This document shows, piece after piece, positions 10,025 to 19,203 of a stretch of DNA of 64,000 nt. The DNA lies in NCBI GenBank assembly GCA_049889695.1, contig JBMHCX010000005.1, forward strand, positions 297,878 through 361,877, given 5' to 3'. The translations under genes and the position numbers were made by a program. Every line of letters begins with the position of its first letter. Position 1 is the first letter of the stretch. The stretch comes from WTJH01 sp049889695. GTDB lineage: Bacteria > Bacteroidota > Bacteroidia > Flavobacteriales > Flavobacteriaceae. The notes below the pieces were generated by a model. That model searched no databases, had not been told where the DNA came from, and was given only the letters and a program-made list of their open reading frames with translations.

Positions 10025-13000
10025 TTAAAATGCGATTCTTAAAGTGGTTAAATACGATCGGGTCCCGGGGTTACTAAAGTATTCTAGCCCTCTTCCTTTG
10101 GAGGATCCAGTCAGGTTATTCTCTGGATCAAAATTTTCCACATCCGTGAAAAGAAAGAGGTTTCTTCCAGAAAAGCTCAATTGCATGCTGCTAATTTTTA
10201 ATGGGTCTAACAAAGATTTCGGGAAATTGTAACTCAATGTTATTTCTCGAACGCGTACCCAGGAAGCATCTTCAATAGCTTCTTCTGAGACATCACCAAA
10301 ACCACCCCCATTTCCTGTCCACCAATCTTGGTCGACGGCGACGGGACCGCCTCCGAAGTCAACTTCACGACCTCTAAAGGTTGTTCCAGCAGGAATGATC
10401 TCACCATCTGCATTCATTAAATCTCTAGAAGCAACAGTCTCTACTTCAGTATCAGCACCTATGCCAAAGTAGCGAAGTACCCCTGCAGTTCCGTTCCAAA
10501 CATCGTTTCCTTGAGAGGTTTCAACAAAAGCAGAAAACGTGAAGTTGTTATAACTTAATTGTGTGCCAAGCCCAGCGCGCCAGTTAGGGTTTGGATCGCC
10601 TACAAAGTCGTCTTCAGTTGAAGCCATAGGGAATCCCTTGTCGTTGAGAATGAAATTTCCATCGGCGTCTCGCTGAAATACTCCTCCTCGTAATACCCCG
10701 AAAGGTTGTCCTTCGGCTACACCTGATGAAGTGGAGGTAAAACCGTTTAGAATAAAGTAATCAGATCCAGAAAGGCTTTCCACTTCGTTTCTATTGGTAG
10801 TAAAATTTAAATTCATAGACCAAAACCAACGATCAGTGTTCAAGAGCGAAGCATTAAAATCTATCTCAAGTCCTTCATTGGTGATGGTTGCTGCATTTCT
10901 ATATTCTTCTGTAAATCCATTGGATGGAGGAGTGGGTAATTCGAGAAGACCATCTTTGGTTTCATTGTTATAATAGGTAGCAGAAAGAGATATATCATCA
11001 TTGAAAAACCTTAAATCGAATCCGAGTTCGAACTCGCTTTTACGTTCCTCCTTTAGATCGGGATTTCCCCTTGCATCAGAACGAGTGAGGGGGTTTCCAT
11101 AGAGCGATCCATCAAAACCATCGCCCCAACTAGAACGAATTCCGCCCGTCGAAAATACTGTTCGAGTAGAATAGGGTACAGGTTCAATCCCTACCTCCCC
11201 GTATGATGCTCTAACTTTTGCAAAGGATAAAACACCGGTATCAACATATGAACTAAAGTCCCATCCAATGGAAGCTGATGGGTAAAAAATTAGTCCTTGG
11301 TCTGGGATAGATGAAAGATATTCTGCTCGACCCGTCAATTCCAATAATAGCTCATCCCAAAAGTCAAAGTTCAAAACAGCATAAGCACCTGATTTTCTGT
11401 CTTTTCGACTGTAGTCGGTTATATTTGAATTTTGTGATGTTGCATTACCAAAGTTTAGGAATGCTTCATCTGGATTTGTAAATGAACTTTCTTCCCCATA
11501 GACTCCGCGAAGCGAGTATTGGAAATTCTGAAGTCCCATTATCCCCGAAAATCCAACGGCGGAACTGATGTCATAGTTACCATTTAAGTAGATGTTTAGA
11601 TTTTCTGTTGATTCCGTAAACCTTAACTCTTCAAATTTTCCTTGACTTCCATCACCAGCTGATCCAGCCGGCCAGAAGTCTTCTCGATTATCGTTAAAAT
11701 GGTCTAAACTGTATTGTGCAGTTAAGCTCAAATTGGGATTGAAAGTATATTTGAGCTCAGGGGAGATGATGAATCGATGTACCTCATTGATATTTTTTTG
11801 CTCCTTGATTGTCCAAATCGGATTGTTATAGGTCGGAGCAGTATATTGAAAGGTTCCTTTTTCTGCATCAAAAGTTCTGAATGAACCCAAATAACGACGA
11901 TAGGATCGATGTGAATTGGGGGTTGAAACACCATCGTTAAAATGTGTTCCTTTATAATCCCTTATATCAAAGTCGGGCGAGGTTCTTAAATACCCTAAAT
12001 AAAGGCCATTTAAATTGGAACCTGTCTGAATTCTATTGGAATCTATGCTGGTATAATTGGTAGAGATTTTAAGGGATAAGTTTTCACTGAATTGGGTGTC
12101 GTTATTCATTGTTATAGTGGTTCTCCGATAATCGGAAGCACCCTTATAGATTCCTTCTTGGTCCCAATTTGCAATACTGAAATAAGTAGAGGAATCTCCA
12201 CTATTATAGCGTAGGCCAAAAGAATTTTCGTAAACCAAACCCGTTTGAAATACTGCATCTCGATTAGTCTGATTATAGATTTCTCTAGAATTTTTTTGAT
12301 TGATGGGGTAGTACGTTCGACCACTATCGGAAACAAAATAGATGGGAGACCCAGTGTCTACATCATCGTTTCCTCCAGCTCGATTGCGAATTTTACCGCC
12401 ATAGGACAGTGAAGAAGTAGGAGAGTCGTTTCCATTTGAACCTTGTCCGTACGTACTTTGTTTGGTCCATTCTCTATTGACTTCATCAATAGAAATAGAA
12501 CTTTTAACATTAAAGCTCCATTGTTTACCTCCTTTTGCTCCTCTTTTTGTTTTTATGACTAAAACACCATTCGCTGCACCAGTTCCGTAGATAGCCGCTG
12601 CTGAAGCACCTTTAAGTACTGAGATAGATTCAATGTCGTCTGGGTTTAGGTCATTTAGTCGGGATTGTTGTACTACACCAGAGGTGCTTCCTTGGCCGAT
12701 ATCATCTCCAACTCCTTGATTAAAACTACTATTAGAAATGATGGCGCCATCTAAGACAATTAGTGGGCTTGAACTTCCCAAGATGGTGTTTTGCCCCCGA
12801 ATTTGAATATAAGCACCAGCGCCGGGATCTCCTGAGTTACGCGTGATATTGATACCAGAAGTTTTTCCCGCTAGGCCTTGTAGAATTCCAGATTCCCCGG
12901 ATTGTTGTAATTGACCTACGTCCACAACACTAGTCGAGGAAAGATCTTCATCTTTTCTTTTTTCCAGCCCTAAAGCCGTCAATACCACTTCTTCCAATTC

Positions 13001-13288
13001 CGTATCGGATTGCATTTGGATATTGTAATTATCGGATGAACCGACCGTTATCCGTTGATCGGCATAGCCGACATACGAAAAGAGTAGGACTTCGCCCGCT
13101 TGGGCTTCGATCTGATAATTCCCATCGAAATCGGTGGTGGTTCCTCGGGAACTCCCTTCGATGACCACGGAGGCTCCGGGTAGGGGAAGATTGTTTTCAT
13201 CGGTGACTTGTCCGCTGCGCACTTGGGCCCAGCTCAGAGGTGCTAAAAGGAGCCATAGAATGCTCCAAGCATAGGTGTTTACTTTCAT
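10025..13288 (-). CDS. SusC/RagA-type TonB-dependent transporter, unit 3
   Basis: A 1,087-residue transporter, the longest of the array. It has a signal peptide (ending LAPLSWAQ, residue 22), a carboxypeptidase-regulatory-like domain (about 23-100; PLPGASVVIEG, DFDGNYQI, FSYVGYADQ), a plug (about 115-235; VLKGASAAAIYGTGAANGVL) and a barrel ending in ..TLRIAF. Its first 83 residues differ from unit 4 SusC at only five positions, while the rest of the two proteins is clearly diverged. Inside the plug-barrel junction (about residues 255-300) is a Ser/Asn/Gly-rich stretch. It is paired with the SusD-like gene that starts 10 bp downstream. Confidence 0.96.
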   Translation of the reverse strand: MKVNTYAWSILWLLLAPLSWAQVRSGQVTDENNLPLPGASVVIEGSSRGTTTDFDGNYQIEAQAGEVLLFSYVGYADQRITVGSSDNYNIQMQSDTELEEVVLTALGLEKRKDEDLSSTSVVDVGQLQQSGESGILQGLAGKTSGINITRNSGDPGAGAYIQIRGQNTILGSSSPLIVLDGAIISNSSFNQGVGDDIGQGSTSGVVQQSRLNDLNPDDIESISVLKGASAAAIYGTGAANGVLVIKTKRGAKGGKQWSFNVKSSISIDEVNREWTKQSTYGQGSNGNDSPTSSLSYGGKIRNRAGGNDDVDTGSPIYFVSDSGRTYYPINQKNSREIYNQTNRDAVFQTGLVYENSFGLRYNSGDSSTYFSIANWDQEGIYKGASDYRRTTITMNNDTQFSENLSLKISTNYTSIDSNRIQTGSNLNGLYLGYLRTSPDFDIRDYKGTHFNDGVSTPNSHRSYRRYLGSFRTFDAEKGTFQYTAPTYNNPIWTIKEQKNINEVHRFIISPELKYTFNPNLSLTAQYSLDHFNDNREDFWPAGSAGDGSQGKFEELRFTESTENLNIYLNGNYDISSAVGFSGIMGLQNFQYSLRGVYGEESSFTNPDEAFLNFGNATSQNSNITDYSRKDRKSGAYAVLNFDFWDELLLELTGRAEYLSSIPDQGLIFYPSASIGWDFSSYVDTGVLSFAKVRASYGEVGIEPVPYSTRTVFSTGGIRSSWGDGFDGSLYGNPLTRSDARGNPDLKEERKSEFELGFDLRFFNDDISLSATYYNNETKDGLLELPTPPSNGFTEEYRNAATITNEGLEIDFNASLLNTDRWFWSMNLNFTTNRNEVESLSGSDYFILNGFTSTSSGVAEGQPFGVLRGGVFQRDADGNFILNDKGFPMASTEDDFVGDPNPNWRAGLGTQLSYNNFTFSAFVETSQGNDVWNGTAGVLRYFGIGADTEVETVASRDLMNADGEIIPAGTTFRGREVDFGGGPVAVDQDWWTGNGGGFGDVSEEAIEDASWVRVREITLSYNFPKSLLDPLKISSMQLSFSGRNLFLFTDVENFDPENNLTGSSKGRGLEYFSNPGTRSYLTTLRIAF

Positions 13289-13402
13289 AAGCGTAAGATT
13301 TGGGTTAGTAATGAGGATCCCAATATGAAAGTTTCCCCAATGTTTTCCAAAAGAAAAGTCAAGAAAATGACAATTAAAACACTGAAAGTTAAATATTTAA
13401 CA
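13040..13402 (-). repeat. Leader plus N-terminal block shared with SusC4 (copy 1)
   Basis: This 363-bp stretch covers about 114 bp upstream of the SusC3 ATG and the first 83 codons. It aligns without any gap to 17733-18095 at a constant offset of 4,693 bp, with roughly nine in ten bases identical by eye. Identity stops sharply on both sides. It includes the palindrome GTTAAATATTTAAC at 13388-13401. Confidence 0.9.
13388..13401. promoter_or_regulatory. 14-bp palindrome upstream of SusC3
   Basis: GTTAAATATTTAAC is a perfect palindrome about 100 bp upstream of the SusC3 ATG. The identical sequence sits at the same distance (4,693-bp offset) before SusC4. A conserved symmetric site in a shared leader suggests a dimeric regulator binding site, although an AT-rich palindrome could also arise by chance in a recent duplication. 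Confidence 0.45.
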
Positions 13403-13517
13403 TAATTATTGACTAATTATTATTTGCATCCAAATGGGGGGAAGAAGGTGTATTATGACCAGGATTTTAGCGAGAATATTTTGCTATCCTTGTCAGATGG
13501 GGGTAGCTATACAACAT

Positions 13518-13544
13518 AAAAAAACCCCGAAGCTAGTCCGGGGC
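13518..13544 (-). terminator. Terminator after SusC4-SusD4
   Basis: On the minus strand a CCCCG/CGGGG stem (13539-13543 with 13525-13529) is followed by a T run. It starts about 36 bp past the SusD4 stop and is nearly the same as the terminator at 8653-8680. Confidence 0.75.
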
Positions 13545-13579
13545 TTATTTTTCATTGATATAGTAGGGGTTTTTGTTTT

Positions 13580-14929
13580 TCAGTAACCAGGATTTTGATC
13601 CATATTAGAATTTGCGTCCATCTCCGTTAAAGGGATAGGGAGTGCATATCTGTAATCTCCTGCTGGAATAGTAGCTTCAATGTTCTGATTAAGGGAGAAT
13701 CTGGTAATCGGTAAACCAGCTCTGCTCAAGTCGAAAAAGCGAAAACCTTCAAAGATGAGTTCTTTACGTCTTTCCACGAGAATAGCATCCGATGTTAGCG
13801 AGCTATGTGCTGAAGCATTTCGAGCAGCGGTAATTTTGTTGATCTGTGTTAAGGCTTCACTTTCTTGTCCTTGTTCAAAGAGTGCTTCAGCATAGTTTAA
13901 AATGACTTCTTCTATTCGTAAAACAATAACATTATCATACCCTAAAAGTGTCGGATATTTTCCCATATTTCGCAATAAATCACCTTCGTATCCGAATATA
14001 TCAAGGCGAATATCGTCTGGTTCATAAATTTCGAGTACTTCTGGATGTACCTCTATATCTCCATAAGATACTCCCCTGTAGATATAGCCTAGGCCGTTGA
14101 TTCCTTGATTGTCGACATTGTCAAATGCAAGCTCAAAAATGGAATTTGAAGAATTATCTACACTGAATGAATTGACATAGTCTGTCGCTGTAGCGATGGT
14201 GTATTCATCTGCATCGATAACAGTTGCGGCAGCATTAGCCGCTCTACTCCAGTCCTCAAAATACAAGGCTAATCTACTTTCTAGTGCTTTTGCTGCATAT
14301 TTGGATGGATATTGTTTGTCCGAGCTAATTTCATCAGTCATTAGGTTAAATGCTGCGTCCAAGTCACTGTAAATAGCTTCTTTTACTTCATTGACTGAAT
14401 TACGGCTGGGGAACAAATTATCACCTTTGAACTCAGTAACGATGGGAACTCCTTGAGATCCACTACCCGCATATTGTGTTCCGTATTGCCGCAACAAATC
14501 GAAGTGAGCCAGTGCCCTTAGAAATAGGGCTTGTCCTTGAATGTTTTCTCCTGTTTCCCGATCTCCAGACAGCTCTTCAATATTCACATTGATGATGATA
14601 TTACTAGAAGCAATAACAGAATAGGCGCGTGTCCAGATACCAATATTGTTGGAAGGGATATAGGTCATGGCGCCTTGGGTTTGAAATCGACCAGAGTTTC
14701 CATTGGCAAATACATTATCTCCTCGAATTTCATCTGTGATGATAAAATCGCGACCGTAGTAATTTGATTGGGTGAGTCGACTAAGAGCACCTTTTAGGAT
14801 ACCGTCTAGGTCTTGAACACTATTAATACTCGTTTCTACATCCTTAATTTGCTCTAAGGTGGGTTCCAAGTCGTCCGAAGAACAGGCGAATAATAGACAT
14901 ATGGTTGTGTAAAGAATGATTTTTTTCAT
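13580..14929 (-). CDS. SusD/RagB-family lipoprotein (classical type), unit 4
   Basis: A 449-residue SusD lipoprotein. I place the start at the ATG giving MKKIILYTTICLLFAC (lipobox Cys16), 4 bp after the SusC4 stop; an ATG 27 bp further up would overlap SusC4 and spoil the signal peptide. Unlike the SusD genes of units 2 and 3 it has classical SusD marks: RALAHFDLLRQYG in the TPR part, NYAEALFEQGQ, and ERRKELIFEGFRFFDLSR near the C-terminus. Classical members bind glycans or other polymers at the surface. Adjacent genes give no substrate. Confidence 0.95.
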   Translation of the reverse strand: MKKIILYTTICLLFACSSDDLEPTLEQIKDVETSINSVQDLDGILKGALSRLTQSNYYGRDFIITDEIRGDNVFANGNSGRFQTQGAMTYIPSNNIGIWTRAYSVIASSNIIINVNIEELSGDRETGENIQGQALFLRALAHFDLLRQYGTQYAGSGSQGVPIVTEFKGDNLFPSRNSVNEVKEAIYSDLDAAFNLMTDEISSDKQYPSKYAAKALESRLALYFEDWSRAANAAATVIDADEYTIATATDYVNSFSVDNSSNSIFELAFDNVDNQGINGLGYIYRGVSYGDIEVHPEVLEIYEPDDIRLDIFGYEGDLLRNMGKYPTLLGYDNVIVLRIEEVILNYAEALFEQGQESEALTQINKITAARNASAHSSLTSDAILVERRKELIFEGFRFFDLSRAGLPITRFSLNQNIEATIPAGDYRYALPIPLTEMDANSNMDQNPGY

Positions 14930-14933
14930 GGCC

Positions 14934-17900
14934 TTAAAATTTAAAATTGAATCCAAGTATGATGTTTCGTGTGGGAGGATTGGTCAATCCCAAAAAGCCA
15001 TCGCTTTCGGTTTCAGGATCGTAGACTAAATCATCATCCCTTACCCAAGTGTAAAGGTTTATTCCTCGAACAAATACTCTGATCTGATCCATTCCAATCG
15101 TTTCAGCAAGAGCTGAATCGAAGTCATAGCCTAGCGTAAGCTCCCTCAGACGAATAAAATCCCCATCGTGAAGAAAGCGGTTATGCGTCCGCCAAGGCTC
15201 TAAGGTGTAGGTCATTTTGGGGACATCGGTAATATCCCCGGGTTGTTGCCAACGGTCGAGAAGCTTATCTAAACCATTAAATAAATCAACTGAAAATCGA
15301 TCGGAACCATTGGTATATCGCGACCAATCTTCCCAGATTTTATGTCCACCTGAATAATTGGCTTGAGCACTCAGAAAAAATCCTTTGTAATCTAAGTTAA
15401 GGGTCAGTCCGGCCAAGAGGGTTGGAGTAGCTCCAGCTCCCTGGTAGACTCGTTCTGCACTGTTAAAATCTTCCGTCACTGTTGTTCTAGAAGCATCCGT
15501 GTAGTACTGTGCGTTCCCATTATCTGGATTAACACCAGCATAGCTGACCATGAACCATTCGTAGACGGTATGGCCCGTTTCGACTTTCCGCGTTCCAGTA
15601 GTGATATTTATCTCATCGCCATTTCCGTCTAGCGCGAGTTCAATAACTTCATTATTATTGGTGCCAATATTTCCTCCAATGGAAAGACCAAAGTCGGCAG
15701 CATCAATTATCCTTCCAAAAAATTCAATTTCGATCCCTGAATTTTCCATCACGCCTACATTTTGATTTTGACTGGAAAAACCAGTGGTGCGCGAGAGAGG
15801 GACATCCTGTAGCATATCTTTGGTCTGACGGAAATAGTAATTAAATGAACCTTCTAAACGATTGTTCAAGAGACTAAAATCCAATCCTATTTCATAGGAA
15901 TCGGCAAGTTCCCATTGGAGGATTGGATTTCCAAAGCTCGACGGAAATGTGGCTGCCGATCCTGCGTAGTTAGAACTAAAGCCCAAGGATGACTGATAGG
16001 TGTTTAATCCAATACCTGAGTTTCCTGTGGTTCCTACAGAAGCTCTGACCTTTAGTGTATTTATAAATTCAATACCATTCATAAAAGGCTCAAGATGCAT
16101 ATTCCAACCTAGCCCAACGGACCAAAAATTCCCCCAACGATGATCGGTGGGGAATCTTGAATTCCCTTCTCTTCTGTAGGAAGCGTTAAAGAGATATTTT
16201 CCCGCGTAATTGTAGTTGACCAGACCTAGATACGCCGCATTGGACCAATCCAGGAATGTGCTACTCACATCTGTGGGCGTCCCAGCACTACTTAAATTTG
16301 GAAGACCGTCCGCTGCAAAGGATTCTCCATCTGCTGAAAGGTCAAAGGATCTATTCAATTGAAATTCTTGCAAAACGGTGAAGTCGAAATTATGATCATT
16401 AAAGGACCTGAAATAATTCAATGAGTTTTGATAGGTGTAGGCCGTGCGAACAAAAGAGTCAACAGATGCTGTACCTCCTTCATCAACGGACCCCCCATGA
16501 TTTCTATTGGCATATAATTTTAAGAGTATCCGTTGCATATCAACGCCAAAAACAGCCTTAGCCGTAAGATTGGGGAGAGGTGTTTGCCACACCAACTGAG
16601 TGTTGTTGGTTAATCGCAACGCCTGACTCAAATCGATGTCTTCTTGAGCTAAGTACAGGGGATTGTAATTACTTCCGACTTGACGATCAATATTTAAAGA
16701 GCCATCCGCATTGTAGGGCGACCAAATAGGCGGTGCAAAATATTTGGTGGCTCTGGCCGAAGCAAAATAAGCACTTTGCTCTAAGACGCCATCTTGTTCT
16801 GCATACCCTACATTATTATTCATTTCTAGGGTTAAGTTATCTGTAAGGGCTGTCTTAAGATTCAAAGTGGCTGTAAACCTTTCAAAATTAGAGCCAATAA
16901 CGGTGGCTTCTTGCTCCATATATCCGAAGGAAGCCAGAAAATTTGTTTTACTATTTCCTCCTCTAGCCGAAAAATTTACGGTCTGTAGTGGTGCATCATC
17001 AACTGTGATAATATCTGCCCAATTCGTTTCCGGGCGTCCTCTTTCTATCCAGTCTGCTAACCTGTTCCCGAATATATTTATGTTGTTCATATAAAAGGTA
17101 GGAGCTTCACTTAACGTAAACCCTTCAGATTCACCATAGGTGTTGAAAAGAGCCTCGTAATAAAGTTCTTCTCTTTCAGCTCCAGTGAGCACTTGAGGAC
17201 CATCAATCGCATCATTCTGAAAGCCATAAGAAGAGGTAAGGTTCATTTCTGTTTTACCTTCTTTTCCTTTTTTAGTGGTAATGACAATCACTCCATTGGT
17301 TCCTCTTGCTCCATAGGGGGCTGTAGAAGAGGGGTCTTTTAATACGGTAATCGACTCTATATTTTCCGGATCAATATTGGCCAATGGAGAAAAAGTCGAC
17401 CGAGCAGTCGATTGTTGAATACCCCCGTTGTTCACTGGAATCCCATCGATGACGAATAGGGGAGCAGTACTTGCAGTGATAGAGCTTCTACCACGGATCA
17501 ATATGTTTTGTACGGAACCAGGGACCCCAGATGTTGCTGTCAATGATAATCCTGCTACTCTACCCTGAAGGGCTTGATCTGCCGAGGTCACCGGAAATTG
17601 CGATATTTTATCGCTACCGATCTGTTTAGCGGATCCAGTAATTTCACTTTTGTTTTGTGTTCCATAGCCTAAGACAACAACCTCTTCCAAAGCGGTGTCT
17701 AAATTCATTTGAATATCATACCGATCGGCAGCACCGACGGTGATACGCTGATCGGCATAGCCGACATAGGAAAAGAGCAGGACTTCGCCTGCTTGGGCTT
17801 CGATCTGATAATTCCCATCGAAATCGGAGGTGGTTCCTCGGGAACTTCCTTCGATGATCACGGAGGCTCCGGGCAGGGGAAGATTGTTTTCGTCGGTGAC

Positions 17901-17981
17901 TTGTCCGCTACGCATTTGTGCCCAACTGAGGGGTGCTAAAAGGAGCCATAGAATGCCCCAAGCATAGGTGTGTACTTTCAT
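14934..17981 (-). CDS. SusC/RagA-type TonB-dependent transporter, unit 4
   Basis: A 1,015-residue transporter. I start it at the ATG giving MKVHTYAW, which matches the SusC3 start exactly; an in-frame ATG 6 bp upstream is less likely. Its signal peptide ends in LSWAQ, followed by the carboxypeptidase-regulatory-like domain, a plug starting with VVVLGYGTQNKSEITG (the classical SusC form, containing VVLGYG) and with VLKDPSSTAPYGARGTNGVI, and a barrel ending in ILGFNFKF. The plug and barrel are of the classical SusC type, in keeping with its classical SusD partner 4 bp downstream, whereas the N-terminal 83 residues are nearly those of SusC3. Confidence 0.96.
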   Translation of the reverse strand: MKVHTYAWGILWLLLAPLSWAQMRSGQVTDENNLPLPGASVIIEGSSRGTTSDFDGNYQIEAQAGEVLLFSYVGYADQRITVGAADRYDIQMNLDTALEEVVVLGYGTQNKSEITGSAKQIGSDKISQFPVTSADQALQGRVAGLSLTATSGVPGSVQNILIRGRSSITASTAPLFVIDGIPVNNGGIQQSTARSTFSPLANIDPENIESITVLKDPSSTAPYGARGTNGVIVITTKKGKEGKTEMNLTSSYGFQNDAIDGPQVLTGAEREELYYEALFNTYGESEGFTLSEAPTFYMNNINIFGNRLADWIERGRPETNWADIITVDDAPLQTVNFSARGGNSKTNFLASFGYMEQEATVIGSNFERFTATLNLKTALTDNLTLEMNNNVGYAEQDGVLEQSAYFASARATKYFAPPIWSPYNADGSLNIDRQVGSNYNPLYLAQEDIDLSQALRLTNNTQLVWQTPLPNLTAKAVFGVDMQRILLKLYANRNHGGSVDEGGTASVDSFVRTAYTYQNSLNYFRSFNDHNFDFTVLQEFQLNRSFDLSADGESFAADGLPNLSSAGTPTDVSSTFLDWSNAAYLGLVNYNYAGKYLFNASYRREGNSRFPTDHRWGNFWSVGLGWNMHLEPFMNGIEFINTLKVRASVGTTGNSGIGLNTYQSSLGFSSNYAGSAATFPSSFGNPILQWELADSYEIGLDFSLLNNRLEGSFNYYFRQTKDMLQDVPLSRTTGFSSQNQNVGVMENSGIEIEFFGRIIDAADFGLSIGGNIGTNNNEVIELALDGNGDEINITTGTRKVETGHTVYEWFMVSYAGVNPDNGNAQYYTDASRTTVTEDFNSAERVYQGAGATPTLLAGLTLNLDYKGFFLSAQANYSGGHKIWEDWSRYTNGSDRFSVDLFNGLDKLLDRWQQPGDITDVPKMTYTLEPWRTHNRFLHDGDFIRLRELTLGYDFDSALAETIGMDQIRVFVRGINLYTWVRDDDLVYDPETESDGFLGLTNPPTRNIILGFNFKF

Positions 17982-18095
17982 AAGCATAAGATTTGGGTTA
18001 GTAATGAGGATCTCAAGATGAACGTTTCCCCAATATTTTCCAAAAGAAAAGTGAAGAAAATGACAATTAAAACGCTGAAAGTTAAATATTTAACA
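17733..18095 (-). repeat. Leader plus N-terminal block shared with SusC3 (copy 2)
   Basis: This is the second copy of the 363-bp block described at 13040-13402, aligned without gaps. It contains the palindrome GTTAAATATTTAAC at 18081-18094. The shared upstream part includes AATTGTCATTTTCTT and CTTTTGGAAAA (minus-strand reading), so regulation of units 3 and 4 is probably shared. Confidence 0.9.
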
Positions 18096-18237
18096 TAGTT
18101 CTTCACTATATATTAATCAATCAATGATGCACGAAAAATACGCTGGGGAGGACTATCATTTTCGTCTGCCAGCAGCAAGGAAAGATCGCCAGACAAGGGG
18201 CTTGAAAAAAAAAGATAGATGAATGTTGTTCTAGGGG
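18096..18237. other. Divergent intergenic region between SusC4 and the ribosomal superoperon
   Basis: This AT-rich spacer holds the upstream end of the SusC4 leader on the minus strand and leads into the ribosomal promoter on the plus strand. I see no gene in it. A GTCTG/CAGAC pair (about 18165-18200) could form a weak hairpin but has no T tract. Confidence 0.5.
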
Positions 18238-18268
18238 TTTGATTCTCAAAAATTAATCCCTACATTTG
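18238..18268 (+). promoter_or_regulatory. Promoter of the ribosomal superoperon
   Basis: TTTG (18238-18241), a 19-bp spacer and TACATTTG (18261-18268) make a perfect Bacteroidota housekeeping promoter (TTG-N19-TAnnTTTG). Transcription would start near 18273, giving a leader of about 30 nt before the rpsL ATG at 18305. This also rules out an rpsL start at the upstream ATG 18266, which lies inside the promoter. Confidence 0.9.
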
Positions 18269-18304
18269 CACGCCCATAATTATGGGGAATTATATTTTGA
18301 ATAT

Positions 18305-18679
18305 ATGCCAACAATTGCACAATTAGTAAGAAAAGGAAGAGCTTCCATGGCCAAGAAGAGTAAATCGGCTGCTTTGGATTCGTGTCCACAAAGGCGTGGT
18401 GTATGTACGCGAGTATATACGACTACCCCGAAAAAACCTAACTCCGCTATGCGTAAAGTAGCGCGGGTTCGGTTAACCAACGGGAAAGAAGTAAACGCCT
18501 ACATTCCGGGAGAAGGACACAACCTCCAAGAGCACTCGATAGTATTGGTCCGAGGCGGACGTGTTAAAGATCTCCCGGGTGTTCGTTATCATATTGTTCG
18601 TGGCGCTTTAGACACGGCAGGTGTAGAAGGCCGTTTACAGAGACGTTCTAAATACGGTGCTAAACGCCCTAAAAAATAA
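18305..18679 (+). CDS. rpsL: 30S ribosomal protein S12
   Basis: 124 residues, starting MPTIAQLVRKGR. S12 lies at the decoding centre of the small subunit. The signature TPKKPNSAMRK (42-51) and GGRVKDLPGV (84-93) are intact. Lys43 and Lys88, the positions where streptomycin-resistance changes occur in other bacteria, are the normal Lys, and Asp89, the site of methylthiolation in some bacteria, is present. An upstream in-frame ATG (18266) would add 13 residues but overlaps the promoter. It is the first gene of the superoperon, 7 bp before rpsG. Confidence 0.98.
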   Translation: MPTIAQLVRKGRASMAKKSKSAALDSCPQRRGVCTRVYTTTPKKPNSAMRKVARVRLTNGKEVNAYIPGEGHNLQEHSIVLVRGGRVKDLPGVRYHIVRGALDTAGVEGRLQRRSKYGAKRPKK

Positions 18680-18686
18680 TTGAACC

Positions 18687-19163
18687 ATGAGAAAAAGACA
18701 AGCCAAAAAACGTCCCTTACTTCCCGATCCAAAGTTCGGTGATCAGTTGGTAACACGTTTCGTAAACAATTTGATGTGGGACGGAAAGAAATCTGTCGCC
18801 TTCACTATATTTTATGACGCTATCCAGATTGTGGACGAGCGTAAACAAGACGATGAAAAGACCGCTCTAGAGGTCTGGAAAGAAGCCCTTTCTAATGTGA
18901 TGCCGCACGTTGAAGTTCGTAGCCGTCGAGTAGGGGGTGCTACCTTCCAGATTCCTATGCAGATCCGTCCAGATCGCAAAGTTTCTCTTGCGATGAAATG
19001 GATGATCAGCTTTGCCCGTAAGCGCAATGAAAAGTCTATGGCTCTTCGCCTAGCGAATGAAATTCTTGCTGCTGCCAAAGAAGAAGGCGCGGCCGTTAAA
19101 AAACGTGTCGATACACACAAGATGGCTGAAGCAAACAAAGCGTTCTCGCACTTTAGATTTTAA
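18687..19163 (+). CDS. rpsG: 30S ribosomal protein S7
   Basis: 158 residues, the usual length. S7 nucleates assembly of the 16S rRNA 3' domain (the head) and touches the exit-site tRNA. The typical N-terminus MRKRQAKKR, the internal VRSRRVGGATFQIP segment and the RVDTHKMAEANKAFSHFRF end are all present. In E. coli S7 represses its own str operon; no such leader is evident in the 7-bp rpsL-rpsG gap here. Confidence 0.98.
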   Translation: MRKRQAKKRPLLPDPKFGDQLVTRFVNNLMWDGKKSVAFTIFYDAIQIVDERKQDDEKTALEVWKEALSNVMPHVEVRSRRVGGATFQIPMQIRPDRKVSLAMKWMISFARKRNEKSMALRLANEILAAAKEEGAAVKKRVDTHKMAEANKAFSHFRF

Positions 19164-19203
19164 TCAACTGTTTGACCTTATACTACTATACTATTAAAAG
19201 ATC

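Noticed and set aside
18165..18200. GTCTG/CAGAC hairpin between SusC4 and rpsL as a terminator
   Set aside because: The stem is only 5 bp with a long loop, there is no T tract, and no transcript is expected to end there since the flanking genes diverge.
18266..18304. Longer rpsL start at ATG 18266
   Set aside because: It lies inside the TACATTTG promoter box, and the extra 13 residues are not S12-like.
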